Shown: one piece after another, positions 17,483 to 26,018 of the stretch
How the letters are laid out: every line of letters begins with the position of its first letter
Numbering within the stretch: position 1 is the stretch's first letter
Assembly (NCBI RefSeq): GCF_902506145.1
Contig: NZ_LR733520.1
Coordinates: 592,057-656,056 of the forward strand
Source of the DNA: Burkholderia sp. 8Y
Lineage (GTDB): Bacteria > Pseudomonadota > Gammaproteobacteria > Burkholderiales > Burkholderiaceae
Length of the DNA: 64,000 nucleotides
Direction of reading: 5' to 3'
Made by a program: the position numbers and the translations under genes
The notes under the pieces: generated by a model
What the model was told of the DNA's origin: nothing
The model's input: the letters and a program-made list of their open reading frames with translations, nothing else
Database searches by the model: none

Positions 17483-18631
17483 ATGCACCTTCATCCGCCT
17501 CCCGACTTCGCGTTACCCTCTGAACCGCTGGTTTTCGTCGACCTCGAAACGACAGGCGGTACGTTCGGCGTCGATCGCATCACCGAGATCGGAATCGTGG
17601 AGGCTGGGCCGCACGGCGTGTCGCAGTGGACGTCGCTCGTCAATCCGGAGCGGCCGATTCCCGCGTTCGTTCAGCAGTTGACCGGCATCGACGACGCGAT
17701 GGTCCGCCATGCGCCCACCTTCGCCGAACTCGCGGCCGGCTTGCTCGACCGGATGCACGGGCGGCTGTTCGTCGCGCACAACGCGCACTTCGACCACAGC
17801 TTTCTGAAAGGCGAGTTCAAGCGAATCGGCATGCGCTTCGTGCCGGACGTGTTATGCACGGTTCAGCTTTCGCGAGCCGTTTATCCGGCCGAAACGCGGC
17901 ATGGCCTCGATGCTCTCGTCGAGCGTCACGCGCTCGTGCCCACGGCACGCCATCGCGCGCTCGCGGATGCCGATCTCCTGTGGCAGTTCTGGCAGCATCT
18001 GCATCGGGCGCACGCGCCGGAATTGCTCAGCGCGCACGTGGAACGCGTGACGCGCCGGTTCCGGCTCGCGGCGCAGATTGACGAGGACACCATTGAGCGC
18101 ATTCCGGCGGGCTGCGGCGTGTATGTGTTTTTCGGCGACGACGACGCACCGATCCATGTAGGCCGGAGCGTGCGGCTGCGACAGCGCGTGCGCTCGCATC
18201 TGACAGGACCGCGCCGCTCGGCGAAGGACTTGCGCTTGGCCGCGCTCGTGCGGCGCGTCGAATGGCGGGCGACAGGCGGCGAAATCGGCGCGATGCTTGC
18301 CGAAGCGCAGATGATCGCGACGCTTCGTCCGTCGCTCAATCGCGCGCCGAAGTCGCGCGCGGGCGATGCGCGCAGCATGCCGTGGCCGCACGCGGGCGCC
18401 ATCGCGATCGAGGAGCGCGATGCGGCGACCGGTCAGCGCGCCTGGCATGTGATCGACAACTGGCAGTATTTCGGCACCGCCGAGACGCTGCCGCAAGCGC
18501 GAGAGCTCCGCGCGAATAGCCAACCCGCGTCGTTCGATCTCGCGATCTACCGCATCCTCGGCGAGCGCCTGGCGCGCGGCCTCGCGTTCACGGCGCTGCG
18601 GCAGGACGCGTTCGCCACCGCAACCTCCTAG
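17483..18631 (+). CDS. DnaQ-like 3'-5' exonuclease fused to a GIY-YIG nuclease domain
   Basis: The protein (382 aa from ATG 17483) joins two nuclease modules. The N-terminal DEDDh exonuclease has FVDLETTGG (Asp20, Glu22), HNAHFDHSF (about 105-113) and HRALADADLLW (about 155-165). The second half has a UvrC/Cho-like GIY-YIG fold: CGVYVFFG and IHVGRSVRLRQRVRSH (about 212-238) with the Glu of EAQMIATLRPSLN (about 272-284). Such PolC/DnaQ-UvrC fusions exist in proteobacteria and actinobacteria and are presumed to act in DNA repair. The ATG at 17483 is favoured over TTG 17447, although neither has a strong ribosome-binding site. Confidence 0.85.
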   Translation: MHLHPPPDFALPSEPLVFVDLETTGGTFGVDRITEIGIVEAGPHGVSQWTSLVNPERPIPAFVQQLTGIDDAMVRHAPTFAELAAGLLDRMHGRLFVAHNAHFDHSFLKGEFKRIGMRFVPDVLCTVQLSRAVYPAETRHGLDALVERHALVPTARHRALADADLLWQFWQHLHRAHAPELLSAHVERVTRRFRLAAQIDEDTIERIPAGCGVYVFFGDDDAPIHVGRSVRLRQRVRSHLTGPRRSAKDLRLAALVRRVEWRATGGEIGAMLAEAQMIATLRPSLNRAPKSRAGDARSMPWPHAGAIAIEERDAATGQRAWHVIDNWQYFGTAETLPQARELRANSQPASFDLAIYRILGERLARGLAFTALRQDAFATATS

Positions 18632-18633
18632 CG

Positions 18634-19236
18634 TCAGCCAACCGCGCCGACGCCCCCGCCCGCGCAGACATGCGACAGCGCATGAGAAAGCGGCGCGTTC
18701 ATCGACGAATCATAGCGCGTGACATGCTTCCAGCGCGCGACGCTTTCCGCGAGGCGCAGCGGGCAGTCGTCGGCGTGACGCATCGGCTCGACGCGCGAAA
18801 GCGCGCCCAGAAGCGCGCCGGTCAGGCGATCCAGCTTCGGGCGCGTGTCATTGGCGAGATCGGGCGGCGAACTTTCGGGCGCGGCCTTCAATGCGCGCCA
18901 GTTCGCGAACAACGCGTTCTGCACGTCCTTGCTCGCATCGATCTGATCGCGAAAAAACTGTTGCGCGAATTCCGGATCGAGGTCTGCAGCGCGCGCTCTT
19001 TCGTCGACTTGCTTGAGCAACGCGGCTTCGCGCGGCGCGTCGGTGATCGGCTCGTGGCGCGCCCATTTCCAACGTGCGACCGGTTCGGCCAGCGCGAGGC
19101 GTTGCGAAACCAGCGCGACGAGGTTGGTGAAGGCAGTGTCATCGCCGTCTGCGTGCGCGGGCGCGCCGGCCGCGAGCAGCAGCGCCAAGGCGATAGTCAG
19201 GTGCGAGAGAGAAGAGAGGGGCGATCGATGGCGCAT
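18634..19236 (-). CDS. Secreted chorismate mutase (AroQ gamma class)
   Basis: Converts chorismate to prephenate, here outside the cytoplasm. From ATG 19236 the 200-residue precursor begins MRHRSPLSSLSHLTIALALL and has a signal peptide ending at APAHA. The mature part shows the gamma-class all-helical pattern: LVALVSQRLALAEPVARWKW, DLDPEFAQQFFRDQIDASKDVQ (about 90-111, holding the catalytic Gln/Glu-type helix) and NWRALKAAP. Periplasmic or secreted AroQ enzymes also occur in Mycobacterium and Pseudomonas; their role is debated. It lies convergent with the exonuclease gene (2 bp gap). Confidence 0.85.
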   Translation of the reverse strand: MRHRSPLSSLSHLTIALALLLAAGAPAHADGDDTAFTNLVALVSQRLALAEPVARWKWARHEPITDAPREAALLKQVDERARAADLDPEFAQQFFRDQIDASKDVQNALFANWRALKAAPESSPPDLANDTRPKLDRLTGALLGALSRVEPMRHADDCPLRLAESVARWKHVTRYDSSMNAPLSHALSHVCAGGGVGAVG

Positions 19237-19463
19237 CGTCTGGGCGGCTCGCGCAAAAGCGCCAGCATAGCGCAGGCGCGATAGAGGGCGGGCTGAGAAT
19301 CGGACGAACAGACAAACGGAGCGAGGCGTGCGCCCGCTGCCGTTCAGAAGAAGAGGGCGTGAAGCATCCTGGCGTCTGCCATATGCGGACGGCGAAGTCC
19401 GGGCGCGCCGCGCGCACCGGGCGTCGTGTTCACGACGGCGGCGTGATGGCTCAGTGCGGCCGC

Positions 19464-19613
19464 CTACTTGACCGAAGCCAGCTTGCGCTGCTCGTCGAAG
19501 AACGCGCGCACGTGCTCCGGCAGTTCGGTCGCGAGAAACTCGACCGCTACCGGCTCCGGGTCCGGACAATGCACCTTGTCGGGCGTCGGGATTTTCGTCG
19601 GTTTGGCGTCCAT
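19464..19613 (-). CDS. Short unknown protein (49 aa)
   Basis: A compact gene with ATG at 19613, TAG at 19464-19466 and AAGGAGA 6-7 bp before the start. The product begins MDAKPTKIPTPDKVHCPDPE and continues with VAVEFLATELPEHVRAFFDEQ, with one Cys and a Pro-rich acidic N-terminal half. No membrane span is seen. The strong ribosome-binding site, the codon use and the absence of any overlapping gene argue that it is real. Function and family are unknown. Confidence 0.6.
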   Translation of the reverse strand: MDAKPTKIPTPDKVHCPDPEPVAVEFLATELPEHVRAFFDEQRKLASVK

Positions 19614-20200
19614 GATTCTCTCCTTGGTGTCATCTACATTCGATTGCTGGCGATTGCGCCTGCCGCGTTTCTTGCAGGCGGCGCAAAGACCGATAACGTG
19701 TTCCTTGTATATGCGTTATCGGATCGGCGTTGCTTCAGCTTGAACGGCAAACGCGGGCTTTCAATCCCGCGAATGATCGTTCGTGCGGCGGTCGGTAAAT
19801 TCCGCTGTCGGCTGATTTCATCCACTTTAGTTTTAGCAAAAACTACGCAGCGGACCAAGCTGCCAACCTAGTGGAAAGCCCCGTCCTGCCAGGGGCGCGC
19901 GGGCGCACGGCGCCGCTCCTCGCTCGCTGAACTTTAGCCTTTCCTCTATGGATATAACGATACCGGGAAACCATCGTTGACGCTGCATGGTGCGGAGCGG
20001 AAAATGGTTCGTTGTGGTACGAAACCGCACATAAGGCGCGAATTAGCGAAGCCGGTTGTCCGAATGCGAAACGCTTTTGCGTAATCGCGCCGCGCAACGC
20101 AAAAGAGCGCACACGGAAAGCGCAGTGAATGCGCGATGCACAAAAGCGCACTCGCGGCGAGAGGGCGATCTGGAGACAGGCGTTCCGGAAGACCAATAGC
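19614..20200. other. Intergenic region without a recognisable gene
   Basis: About 590 bp with lower GC than the flanks and no frame with a ribosome-binding site. It holds a 9-bp inverted repeat, CCGATAACG/CGTTATCGG (19690-19698 and 19714-19722, spacer 15), upstream of the 49-aa gene, either an operator or an RNA hairpin. The rest, including the purine-rich part near 20030-20150, shows nothing I can name. Confidence 0.4.
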
Positions 20201-20235
20201 AAAACCCCGCGTCATTTGCATGAACGCGGGGTTTT
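20201..20235 (-). terminator. Terminator of tRNA-Thr
   Basis: Stem AAAACCCCGCG/CGCGGGGTTTT with a 13-base loop; on the minus strand it ends in TTTT-rich sequence just after the tRNA. It is symmetric enough to act in both directions. Confidence 0.75.
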
Positions 20236-20253
20236 GATTGCTGCTGAATCTTG

Positions 20254-20329
20254 TGGTGCCGGAAAGAGGAATCGAACCCCCGACCTTCGCATTACGAATG
20301 CGCTGCTCTACCGTCTGAGCTATTCCGGC
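20254..20329 (-). tRNA. tRNA-Thr(CGU)
   Basis: 76 nt with encoded CCA. The minus strand begins GCCGGAATAGCTCAGACGG, the anticodon loop is TTCGTAA (anticodon CGT), and the T-arm has GTTCGATTC. It reads ACG codons. Confidence 0.95.
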
Positions 20330-20382
20330 ATCAGAGAAACAAGATTATAGCGAGCTCATTCTCGATTTGGCAATACCCTGAA

Positions 20383-21402
20383 TCAAACTTTCTTTTCGAG
20401 ATGGTAGCGGGTCACGCGATCCACTTCGTTCTTCGAGCCGAGGAACACCGGCACGCGCTCGTGCAGGCTCGTCGGGACGATATCGAGAATGCGCCGCTCG
20501 CCGTTCGTCGCGGCGCCGCCCGCCTGTTCGACGATAAACGCCATCGGGTTCGCCTCGTACATGAGGCGCAGCTTGCCGGGACGATCCGGCGTGCGCTTGT
20601 CGGCGGGGTACATGAAGATGCCGCCGCGAGTCAGGATGCGATGCACATCCGCGACCATCGACGCAATCCAGCGCATGTTGAAGTCTTCCTTGCGCGGGCC
20701 GTCCTTGCCCTCGTTCAGCTCGTTGACGTAACGCTGCACCGGCTCGTACCAGTGGCGGCTGTTCGATGCGTTGATCGCGTATTCGCGCGTTTCGGTCGGC
20801 ACCTGCATGTCGCGCTGAGTCAGCACCCACGAGCCAAGCTCGCGGTCGAGCGTGAAGCAGTTGACGCCGTGGCCCACGGTGAGCACGAGCACGGTCTGCG
20901 GCCCGTACACGGCATACCCCGCAGCCACCTGAGCGGTTCCCGGCTGCATGAACGCCGCTTCCGACGGCTCGGCGCCGTCCGGGCAGCGCAGCACCGAAAA
21001 GATCGTGCCGATCGACACGTTGACGTCGATATTGGACGAGCCGTCGAGCGGGTCGAACGTCAGCAGATAGTTGCCCTTCGGATAGCGGTTCGGAATCGGG
21101 AAAATCTTTTCCATTTCTTCCGATGCCATCGCGGCCAGATTGCCGCCCCATTCGTTGGCTTCGAGCAGAATTTCATTCGAGAGCACGTCGAGCTTCTTCT
21201 GCACTTCACCCTGAACGTTTTCGCTGCCGGCGGAGCCGAGCGCATCGCCGAGCGCGCCTTTGCTCACCTGATAGCCGATTTGCTTGCAGGCACGCGCGAC
21301 GACTTCGATCAGAAGACGCAAGTCGGCCGGCAGGTTCTGGTGTTCGCGCTGCTGCTCGATGAGGTACTTGGTGAGCGTGGTGCGGCTTGAAATGGAGGAC
21401 AT
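20383..21402 (-). CDS. fbp: Fructose-1,6-bisphosphatase class I
   Basis: Hydrolyses fructose 1,6-bisphosphate to fructose 6-phosphate in gluconeogenesis. The 339-residue protein carries the metal-binding signature [20 protein letters not shown] (about 109-128), the sugar-phosphate site region [10 protein letters not shown] (about 265) and the C-terminal [15 protein letters not shown]. The length and N-terminus ([15 protein letters not shown]) match the beta/gammaproteobacterial class I enzymes. It lies downstream of pepN on the same strand, separated by the pepN terminator. Confidence 0.96.
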   Translation of the reverse strand: MSSISSRTTLTKYLIEQQREHQNLPADLRLLIEVVARACKQIGYQVSKGALGDALGSAGSENVQGEVQKKLDVLSNEILLEANEWGGNLAAMASEEMEKIFPIPNRYPKGNYLLTFDPLDGSSNIDVNVSIGTIFSVLRCPDGAEPSEAAFMQPGTAQVAAGYAVYGPQTVLVLTVGHGVNCFTLDRELGSWVLTQRDMQVPTETREYAINASNSRHWYEPVQRYVNELNEGKDGPRKEDFNMRWIASMVADVHRILTRGGIFMYPADKRTPDRPGKLRLMYEANPMAFIVEQAGGAATNGERRILDIVPTSLHERVPVFLGSKNEVDRVTRYHLEKKV

Positions 21403-21500
21403 ACTGGGCTCCGGTGAGCGTTAGACGAATATTCACGATTCTAACCGCTCGATCCTGCTCGCCCATGTGACAGCACCGGCCGTCGCCGCCATAAACAAGA

Positions 21501-21534
21501 ATGGCCGTCGCGCGAAACATCGCGCGACGGCCAT
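21501..21534 (-). terminator. Terminator of pepN
   Basis: A perfect 14-bp stem (ATGGCCGTCGCGCG and its complement, loop AAACAT) 29 bp after the pepN stop. On the minus strand it is followed by TTCTTGTTTAT, a moderate U-tract. Confidence 0.75.
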
Positions 21535-21563
21535 CGGATGCAACGCCTGCCGCTGAACAGCGA

Positions 21564-24290
21564 TTACGCCGCCAGCGCCTTTTCCACCACCTCACGCACG
21601 TCGCGCGACTTCGCCTTCGACGCGACTTCGTTCAGCGCCGCGTGCATCTTTTCGCGCAAGGCCGGGGTGAAGCGCCGCCACATCTCGAGGCCGCGCGCCA
21701 GCCGGGCGGCGACCTGCGGATTCAGCGCGTCGAGCGCGATGACCTGTTCGGCCCAGAATGCGTAGCCCGAGCCGTCGACAGCATGGAACTGCGCCGGATT
21801 GCCGCTACAGAAGCTGAAAATGAGCGAGCGCGCGCGGTTCGGGTTCTTGAGCGTGAACGCGGGATGCTGCATCAACTGGCGCACGACCTCGATCACCTTG
21901 CGCTGCTCGCCGCCGCGCTGCGTCGCCTGAAGCGCGAACCACTTGTCGACGACGAGCGCCTCCTTCTCGAAGCGGCGATAGAAGTCGGCCAGCGCGGCGT
22001 CCGCGACGCTCGCGTCCGCCCCTGCGGTCGCGCTCGCGAGCAGCAGCGCCGAAAGCGCGGCGGAGCGGTCGGTCATGTTGTTCGCGTCGTCATATTGCTT
22101 TTGCGCGAGACGCACGGCGTCGCTCGGATCGTCGAGCTGGCTGAGATAAGCGAGCGCGAGATTCTTGAGCGCGCGCTTGCCGGCGTCTTCCGGCGTCGGA
22201 CGATATTCGCCCGGCGTGCGGTTCGCCTCGTAGACGGCGAGCCACTTGTCGCGCAACTGCGAGGCAAGCCGGCGGCTCAGGAACACGCGCGCCGCGTGGA
22301 CGGCGGCGGGGTCCGACACGTTCATCTGCTCGGCGAGGTAGCTCTCCGACGGCAGCATCAGCGCGAGTTCGCGGAAGGCGGGCGTGAGCGAAGTGTCGTC
22401 GAGCACCTGCGCGAACGCCGCGATGACTTCGTTGCCGATGGAAAGCGTCTCGCCCTTCGCCGCGCGCCCGGCGAGGGCGAGAAGCTCGCGCGTGGCGAGG
22501 CGCTGGCCGGCTTCCCAGCGGTTGAACGGATCGCTGTCGTGCGCGAGCAGGAACGCGAGCTGTTCGTTCGTGTAGTCGAATTCGACGATCACCGGCGCGG
22601 AGAAATTGCGCAACAGCGACGGTAAGGGCGCTTCTTCGACATCGACGAAGGTGAACGACTGCTCGCGCTCGGTGAATTCGAGCACGCGCGTCGTGCCGCT
22701 CGGCTCTTTCTCGCCTTCGAGACGCAGCGGCAAATCCGCGCCGTTCGCGCCGATCAGACCGACCGAGAACGGAATCAAGAGCGGTCCCTTTTGCGTCGCG
22801 CGGGCGGCTTCGGAGGTCTCGCCGTAGCCTTGCGCGAGTGTCAGCGTGTACGTCTTCTTGGCGGCGTCGTACGACGCGCGGACGCTGACGCGCGGCGTGC
22901 CCGCCTGGCTGTACCAGCGTTCGTATTGCGCAAGATCGCGATGATTCGCGTCGGCCATCGCCTGACGGAAGTCGTCGCAGGTTACGGCCTGGCCGTCGTG
23001 GCGCTGGAAGTAGAGGTCCATGCCGCGCCGGAAGCCGTCGCGTCCGAAGAGCGTCTGATACATCCGCACGACTTCCGAGCCTTTCTCATAGACGGTCATC
23101 GTGTAGAAATTGTTGATCTCGACGTAGCTCTCCGGGCGCACGGGATGCGCCATCGGGCCGGCGTCCTCGGCGAACTGCATCTGCCGCAGCACGCGCACGT
23201 CTTCGATGCGCTTCGTCGCGCGCGCGGCGGCGCTCGCCGCGCCATCGGCGTCGCCGGCGGCCATGTCGGCCGAGAACTCCTGATCGCGGAACACGGTCAG
23301 CCCTTCCTTCAGGCTCAACTGGAACCAGTCGCGGCACGTCACGCGGTTGCCGGTCCAGTTGTGAAAATACTCGTGGCCGACCACCGCCTCGATATTCGAG
23401 AAATCCGTGTCCGTCGCCGTTTCCGGGTTGGCGAGCACGTACTTCGTGTTAAAGATATTGAGACCCTTGTTCTCCATCGCGCCCATGTTGAAGTCGCTCA
23501 CCGCGACGATCATGAAGCGGTCCAGATCCAGTTCCAGCCCGAAGCGCCTTTCATCCCAGCGGATCGAGTGGATGAGCGAGTCCATCGCGTGACGCGTCTT
23601 GTCGAGATCGTGTTTCTCGACCCACACCTGCAACAGCTTTTCCTTGCCGGAGCCGCTCTTGATGCGCTCTTCCAGCGCCACGAGCTTGCCCGCGACGAGC
23701 GCGAACAGATAGCTCGGCTTCTTGAACGGGTCTTCCCACTTGGCGAAGTGGCGGCCATCGGGCAGATCGCCTTCGTCGATCAGATTGCCGTTCGACAGCA
23801 GCACCGGATACGCCGCTTTGTCGGCGCGCAGCGTGACGGTGTAGGTGGCCATCACGTCGGGACGGTCGAGGAAGTACGTGATGCGCCGGAACCCTTCCGC
23901 CTCGCATTGCGTGAAGAAGTTGCCGCTCGACACATAGAGTCCCGAGAGCGTCGTGTTCTGCTCCGGATTGCAGATGCTCTCGATGCTCAGTTCGAACGTG
24001 TCGCCGGGAAGGCCGCCGATCGACAGGCCGTTCGCGCTAGTCTGCACAACCGCGTGCGCGGCGCCGTTTATCGCGGCACGCACGAATTCGAGCTGCTCGC
24101 CGATCAGTTCCAGGCGCGGCGCATCGCCGGGCGCGTCGGGGTTGCGGCGCAGGCGCATGGTGTTCTTCACGACCGTGCGCGACGGCACGAGGTCGAACTC
24201 CAGCGCGACCGAATCGATCAGGAAAGCGGGCGGCGTATAGTCCTCGCGGCGGATCACAGCGGATGCGGTCGGTGCGGGCGTGTTGGACAT
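21564..24290 (-). CDS. pepN: Aminopeptidase N (M1 family)
   Basis: A zinc metallo-aminopeptidase that finishes cytosolic protein breakdown. The start MSNTPAPTASAVIRREDYTP gives 908 residues; 28 extra codons upstream look non-coding. Motifs: the exopeptidase signature GAMENKGLNIF (about residue 268), the zinc site VVGHEYFHNWTGNRVT (HExxH at about 305) followed by the distal Glu in SLKEGLTVFRDQEF, and the family C-terminal helical domain (DUF3458 region, about 450-908). There is no signal peptide, so it acts in the cytoplasm. Length and motif set match the E. coli PepN type. Confidence 0.96.
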   Translation of the reverse strand: MSNTPAPTASAVIRREDYTPPAFLIDSVALEFDLVPSRTVVKNTMRLRRNPDAPGDAPRLELIGEQLEFVRAAINGAAHAVVQTSANGLSIGGLPGDTFELSIESICNPEQNTTLSGLYVSSGNFFTQCEAEGFRRITYFLDRPDVMATYTVTLRADKAAYPVLLSNGNLIDEGDLPDGRHFAKWEDPFKKPSYLFALVAGKLVALEERIKSGSGKEKLLQVWVEKHDLDKTRHAMDSLIHSIRWDERRFGLELDLDRFMIVAVSDFNMGAMENKGLNIFNTKYVLANPETATDTDFSNIEAVVGHEYFHNWTGNRVTCRDWFQLSLKEGLTVFRDQEFSADMAAGDADGAASAAARATKRIEDVRVLRQMQFAEDAGPMAHPVRPESYVEINNFYTMTVYEKGSEVVRMYQTLFGRDGFRRGMDLYFQRHDGQAVTCDDFRQAMADANHRDLAQYERWYSQAGTPRVSVRASYDAAKKTYTLTLAQGYGETSEAARATQKGPLLIPFSVGLIGANGADLPLRLEGEKEPSGTTRVLEFTEREQSFTFVDVEEAPLPSLLRNFSAPVIVEFDYTNEQLAFLLAHDSDPFNRWEAGQRLATRELLALAGRAAKGETLSIGNEVIAAFAQVLDDTSLTPAFRELALMLPSESYLAEQMNVSDPAAVHAARVFLSRRLASQLRDKWLAVYEANRTPGEYRPTPEDAGKRALKNLALAYLSQLDDPSDAVRLAQKQYDDANNMTDRSAALSALLLASATAGADASVADAALADFYRRFEKEALVVDKWFALQATQRGGEQRKVIEVVRQLMQHPAFTLKNPNRARSLIFSFCSGNPAQFHAVDGSGYAFWAEQVIALDALNPQVAARLARGLEMWRRFTPALREKMHAALNEVASKAKSRDVREVVEKALAA

Positions 24291-24469
24291 GGCAAGATCT
24301 TCTCGGTGAGAGTGGCGGCCCGCGGCACGGCGTGCGGCACGAATGCGGGCTCGGCAGGTCGAACCATTGTACAAAACGCTAGGCGGTCGTGAATCGGGCG
24401 GCGGGGAGTATCGCGATGAACGGCCGCCGTTCCCCGCCGGGAAGCGCAGTCCACGAAACGAGGATGACC

Positions 24470-25177
24470 ATGAATCTTTCGATACATCGGCTGATGCGCG
24501 CCCCCTGCCTGCTCGGCGCGCTGTGGCTCGCGGGCTGCACGACCTACGTGCAAACGCAGGTGACCGCGTTCTCCGACTGGACCGGCAGCGACAGCACGCG
24601 CACTTATGCCTTCGCGCGCCAGGACGAGCAGCAGAACAGCATCGAGCAGAGGACGTACGAAACGCTCGTCGCGAGCGAGCTGGCGAAATACGCGTTCAAA
24701 CAGGCGCCGGAAGCAGGCGCGCGCTATCAGGTGGCGCTCGCGTACTCGGTGCGCGGCGACCTCGTGACCGTGCGACAGCCCGTCTATTACGATCCCTGGC
24801 CGATGTACGGCTACTACGGCCGTCCGTTCTGGGGTCCGTGGGGCGGCTTCGGCCCTTACGGGCCGTGGGGCCCGACGGGCTACGTGGACCAGAGCTACCC
24901 GGTCTATATCCACGCGCTGCAGATCCGCATGACCGACCGCTCGACGGGACGCGAGGTCTACAAGGTGACGGCGGTCAATTCGACCGACGACGCCTCGCTT
25001 TATCGCGCGATGCCGTATCTTGCCCGTAGCGCGCTCGCCGGCTTCCCGCTCGGCAATGGCACGGTGCGCACGGTGACGCTGCCGGTGGACAAGAACGGCG
25101 GCATCGGCAACGAGACGGCGGCATCGGTCGATACGAATCCGAACGGGGCCGCGCCCGCACCCAAAACGGTGGAATGA
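24470..25177 (+). CDS. Lipoprotein with DUF4136-like domain
   Basis: 235 residues from ATG 24470, chosen because GAGG lies about 6 bp upstream; ATG 24464 would be too close. The signal peptide ends in a lipobox LAGC (Cys at about residue 22), so the mature protein is lipid-anchored. The first part (TQVTAFSDWTGSDSTRTYAF, then Glu/Gln-rich) matches DUF4136 lipoproteins. The middle has a Gly/Pro/Tyr/Trp-rich insert (YYGRPFWGPWGGFGPYGPWG, about 110-130), and the last third is a beta-rich ITDRSTGREVYKV-like fold. Function unknown. It lies 118 bp ahead of the phosphonate operon on the same strand; a link is possible but unsupported. Confidence 0.75.
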   Translation: MNLSIHRLMRAPCLLGALWLAGCTTYVQTQVTAFSDWTGSDSTRTYAFARQDEQQNSIEQRTYETLVASELAKYAFKQAPEAGARYQVALAYSVRGDLVTVRQPVYYDPWPMYGYYGRPFWGPWGGFGPYGPWGPTGYVDQSYPVYIHALQIRMTDRSTGREVYKVTAVNSTDDASLYRAMPYLARSALAGFPLGNGTVRTVTLPVDKNGGIGNETAASVDTNPNGAAPAPKTVE

Positions 25178-25251
25178 CACGGCGCGGCAAACGCGCTCGC
25201 GGCACGCCGGAACGCGGCCGGACAGGGCATTGCGCCGCGCCGCGAACGCGC

Positions 25252-25292
25252 CGCAATATATGCAGCGGCGGTCAATAAGCGATATATTCGCG
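25252..25292 (+). promoter_or_regulatory. AT-rich inverted repeat and candidate -10 just before the phosphonate operon
   Basis: CGCAATATAT (25252-25261) is mirrored by ATATATTCGCG (25282-25292). TATATT near 25282-25287 would be a good -10, giving a transcript that starts within a few bases of the ATG at 25296 and so is almost leaderless. This fits the lack of a ribosome-binding site. An alternative is an operator overlapping the promoter. Confidence 0.35.
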
Positions 25293-25295
25293 GTC

Positions 25296-26018
25296 ATGAC
25301 AAAACCGTGTCCGCCCCGTCCGAAAGCCGTTCCCGAGCCCGCCACATGGGACGCCCGGCTCGCCCGCCGCCTCGTCACGCCGCTCGTCGGCACGCCCGTC
25401 ACGCCGAACCATCTGACGACCGTTCGCCTCGCCATCGGGCTTGGCGGCGCGTATTGCCTTTCGCTCGGCGACTTCTGGTTGTGCTCGCTCGGCGCGCTCC
25501 TGATCGCGCTGTCGAATTTCGTCGATCACACAGACGGCGAGCTTGCGCGCATCAGCGGTCAGTCAAGCAAGATCGGACACTTTTACGACCTTGCGTGCGA
25601 CGCGCTCGTGACCGTGCTCCTATTCGCGGGCATCGGCGGATACGTCGCGGTGCATCATCCTTCGTTCGCGACGGCCGCGCAGTGGCTCGGCGGCGTGGCG
25701 GGCCTCGCGGTCGCGCTCATTTTCTTCCTGCGCATGCGTATCGAGTCGATGGTCGGCAAGTCCGGCACCAAGCAGGCTTCGATGGGCGGCTTCGAAACCG
25801 AGGACGTGCTGTATCTGCTGCCGCTCGTGACGGTGCTCAACGGCATGACGCCGTTTCTGGTCGCGGCGGCCATCGGCGCGCCGTTGTTCGCCGTGTACGT
25901 CGCGCTCGATTATCGGAGGGTGACGCGGCGCGTGCGCGCCGAAGCGACGGTACACGCAGCCACCCAGACGGCGCACGCTGCGCGCAAGGACGGCAACGAT
26001 TTTCAGGCGGTGAGATGA
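25296..26018 (+). CDS. CDP-alcohol phosphatidyltransferase (candidate phosphonolipid synthase)
   Basis: An integral-membrane enzyme that moves a phospho- or phosphono-group from a CMP-activated donor onto an alcohol. From ATG 25296 it has 240 residues with about six hydrophobic segments. The full family motif is present between Asp77 and Asp102: D-x2-DG-x2-AR-x8-G-x3-D-x3-D, seen as DHTDGELARISG...GHFYDLACD. The next six genes make and activate 2-aminoethylphosphonate (AEP), so the likely donor is CMP-AEP and the likely acceptor diacylglycerol, giving an AEP lipid; this is inference. Its stop overlaps the ATG of the next gene (ATGA). An inositol- or glycerol-type acceptor cannot be excluded. 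Confidence 0.88.
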   Translation: MTKPCPPRPKAVPEPATWDARLARRLVTPLVGTPVTPNHLTTVRLAIGLGGAYCLSLGDFWLCSLGALLIALSNFVDHTDGELARISGQSSKIGHFYDLACDALVTVLLFAGIGGYVAVHHPSFATAAQWLGGVAGLAVALIFFLRMRIESMVGKSGTKQASMGGFETEDVLYLLPLVTVLNGMTPFLVAAAIGAPLFAVYVALDYRRVTRRVRAEATVHAATQTAHAARKDGNDFQAVR

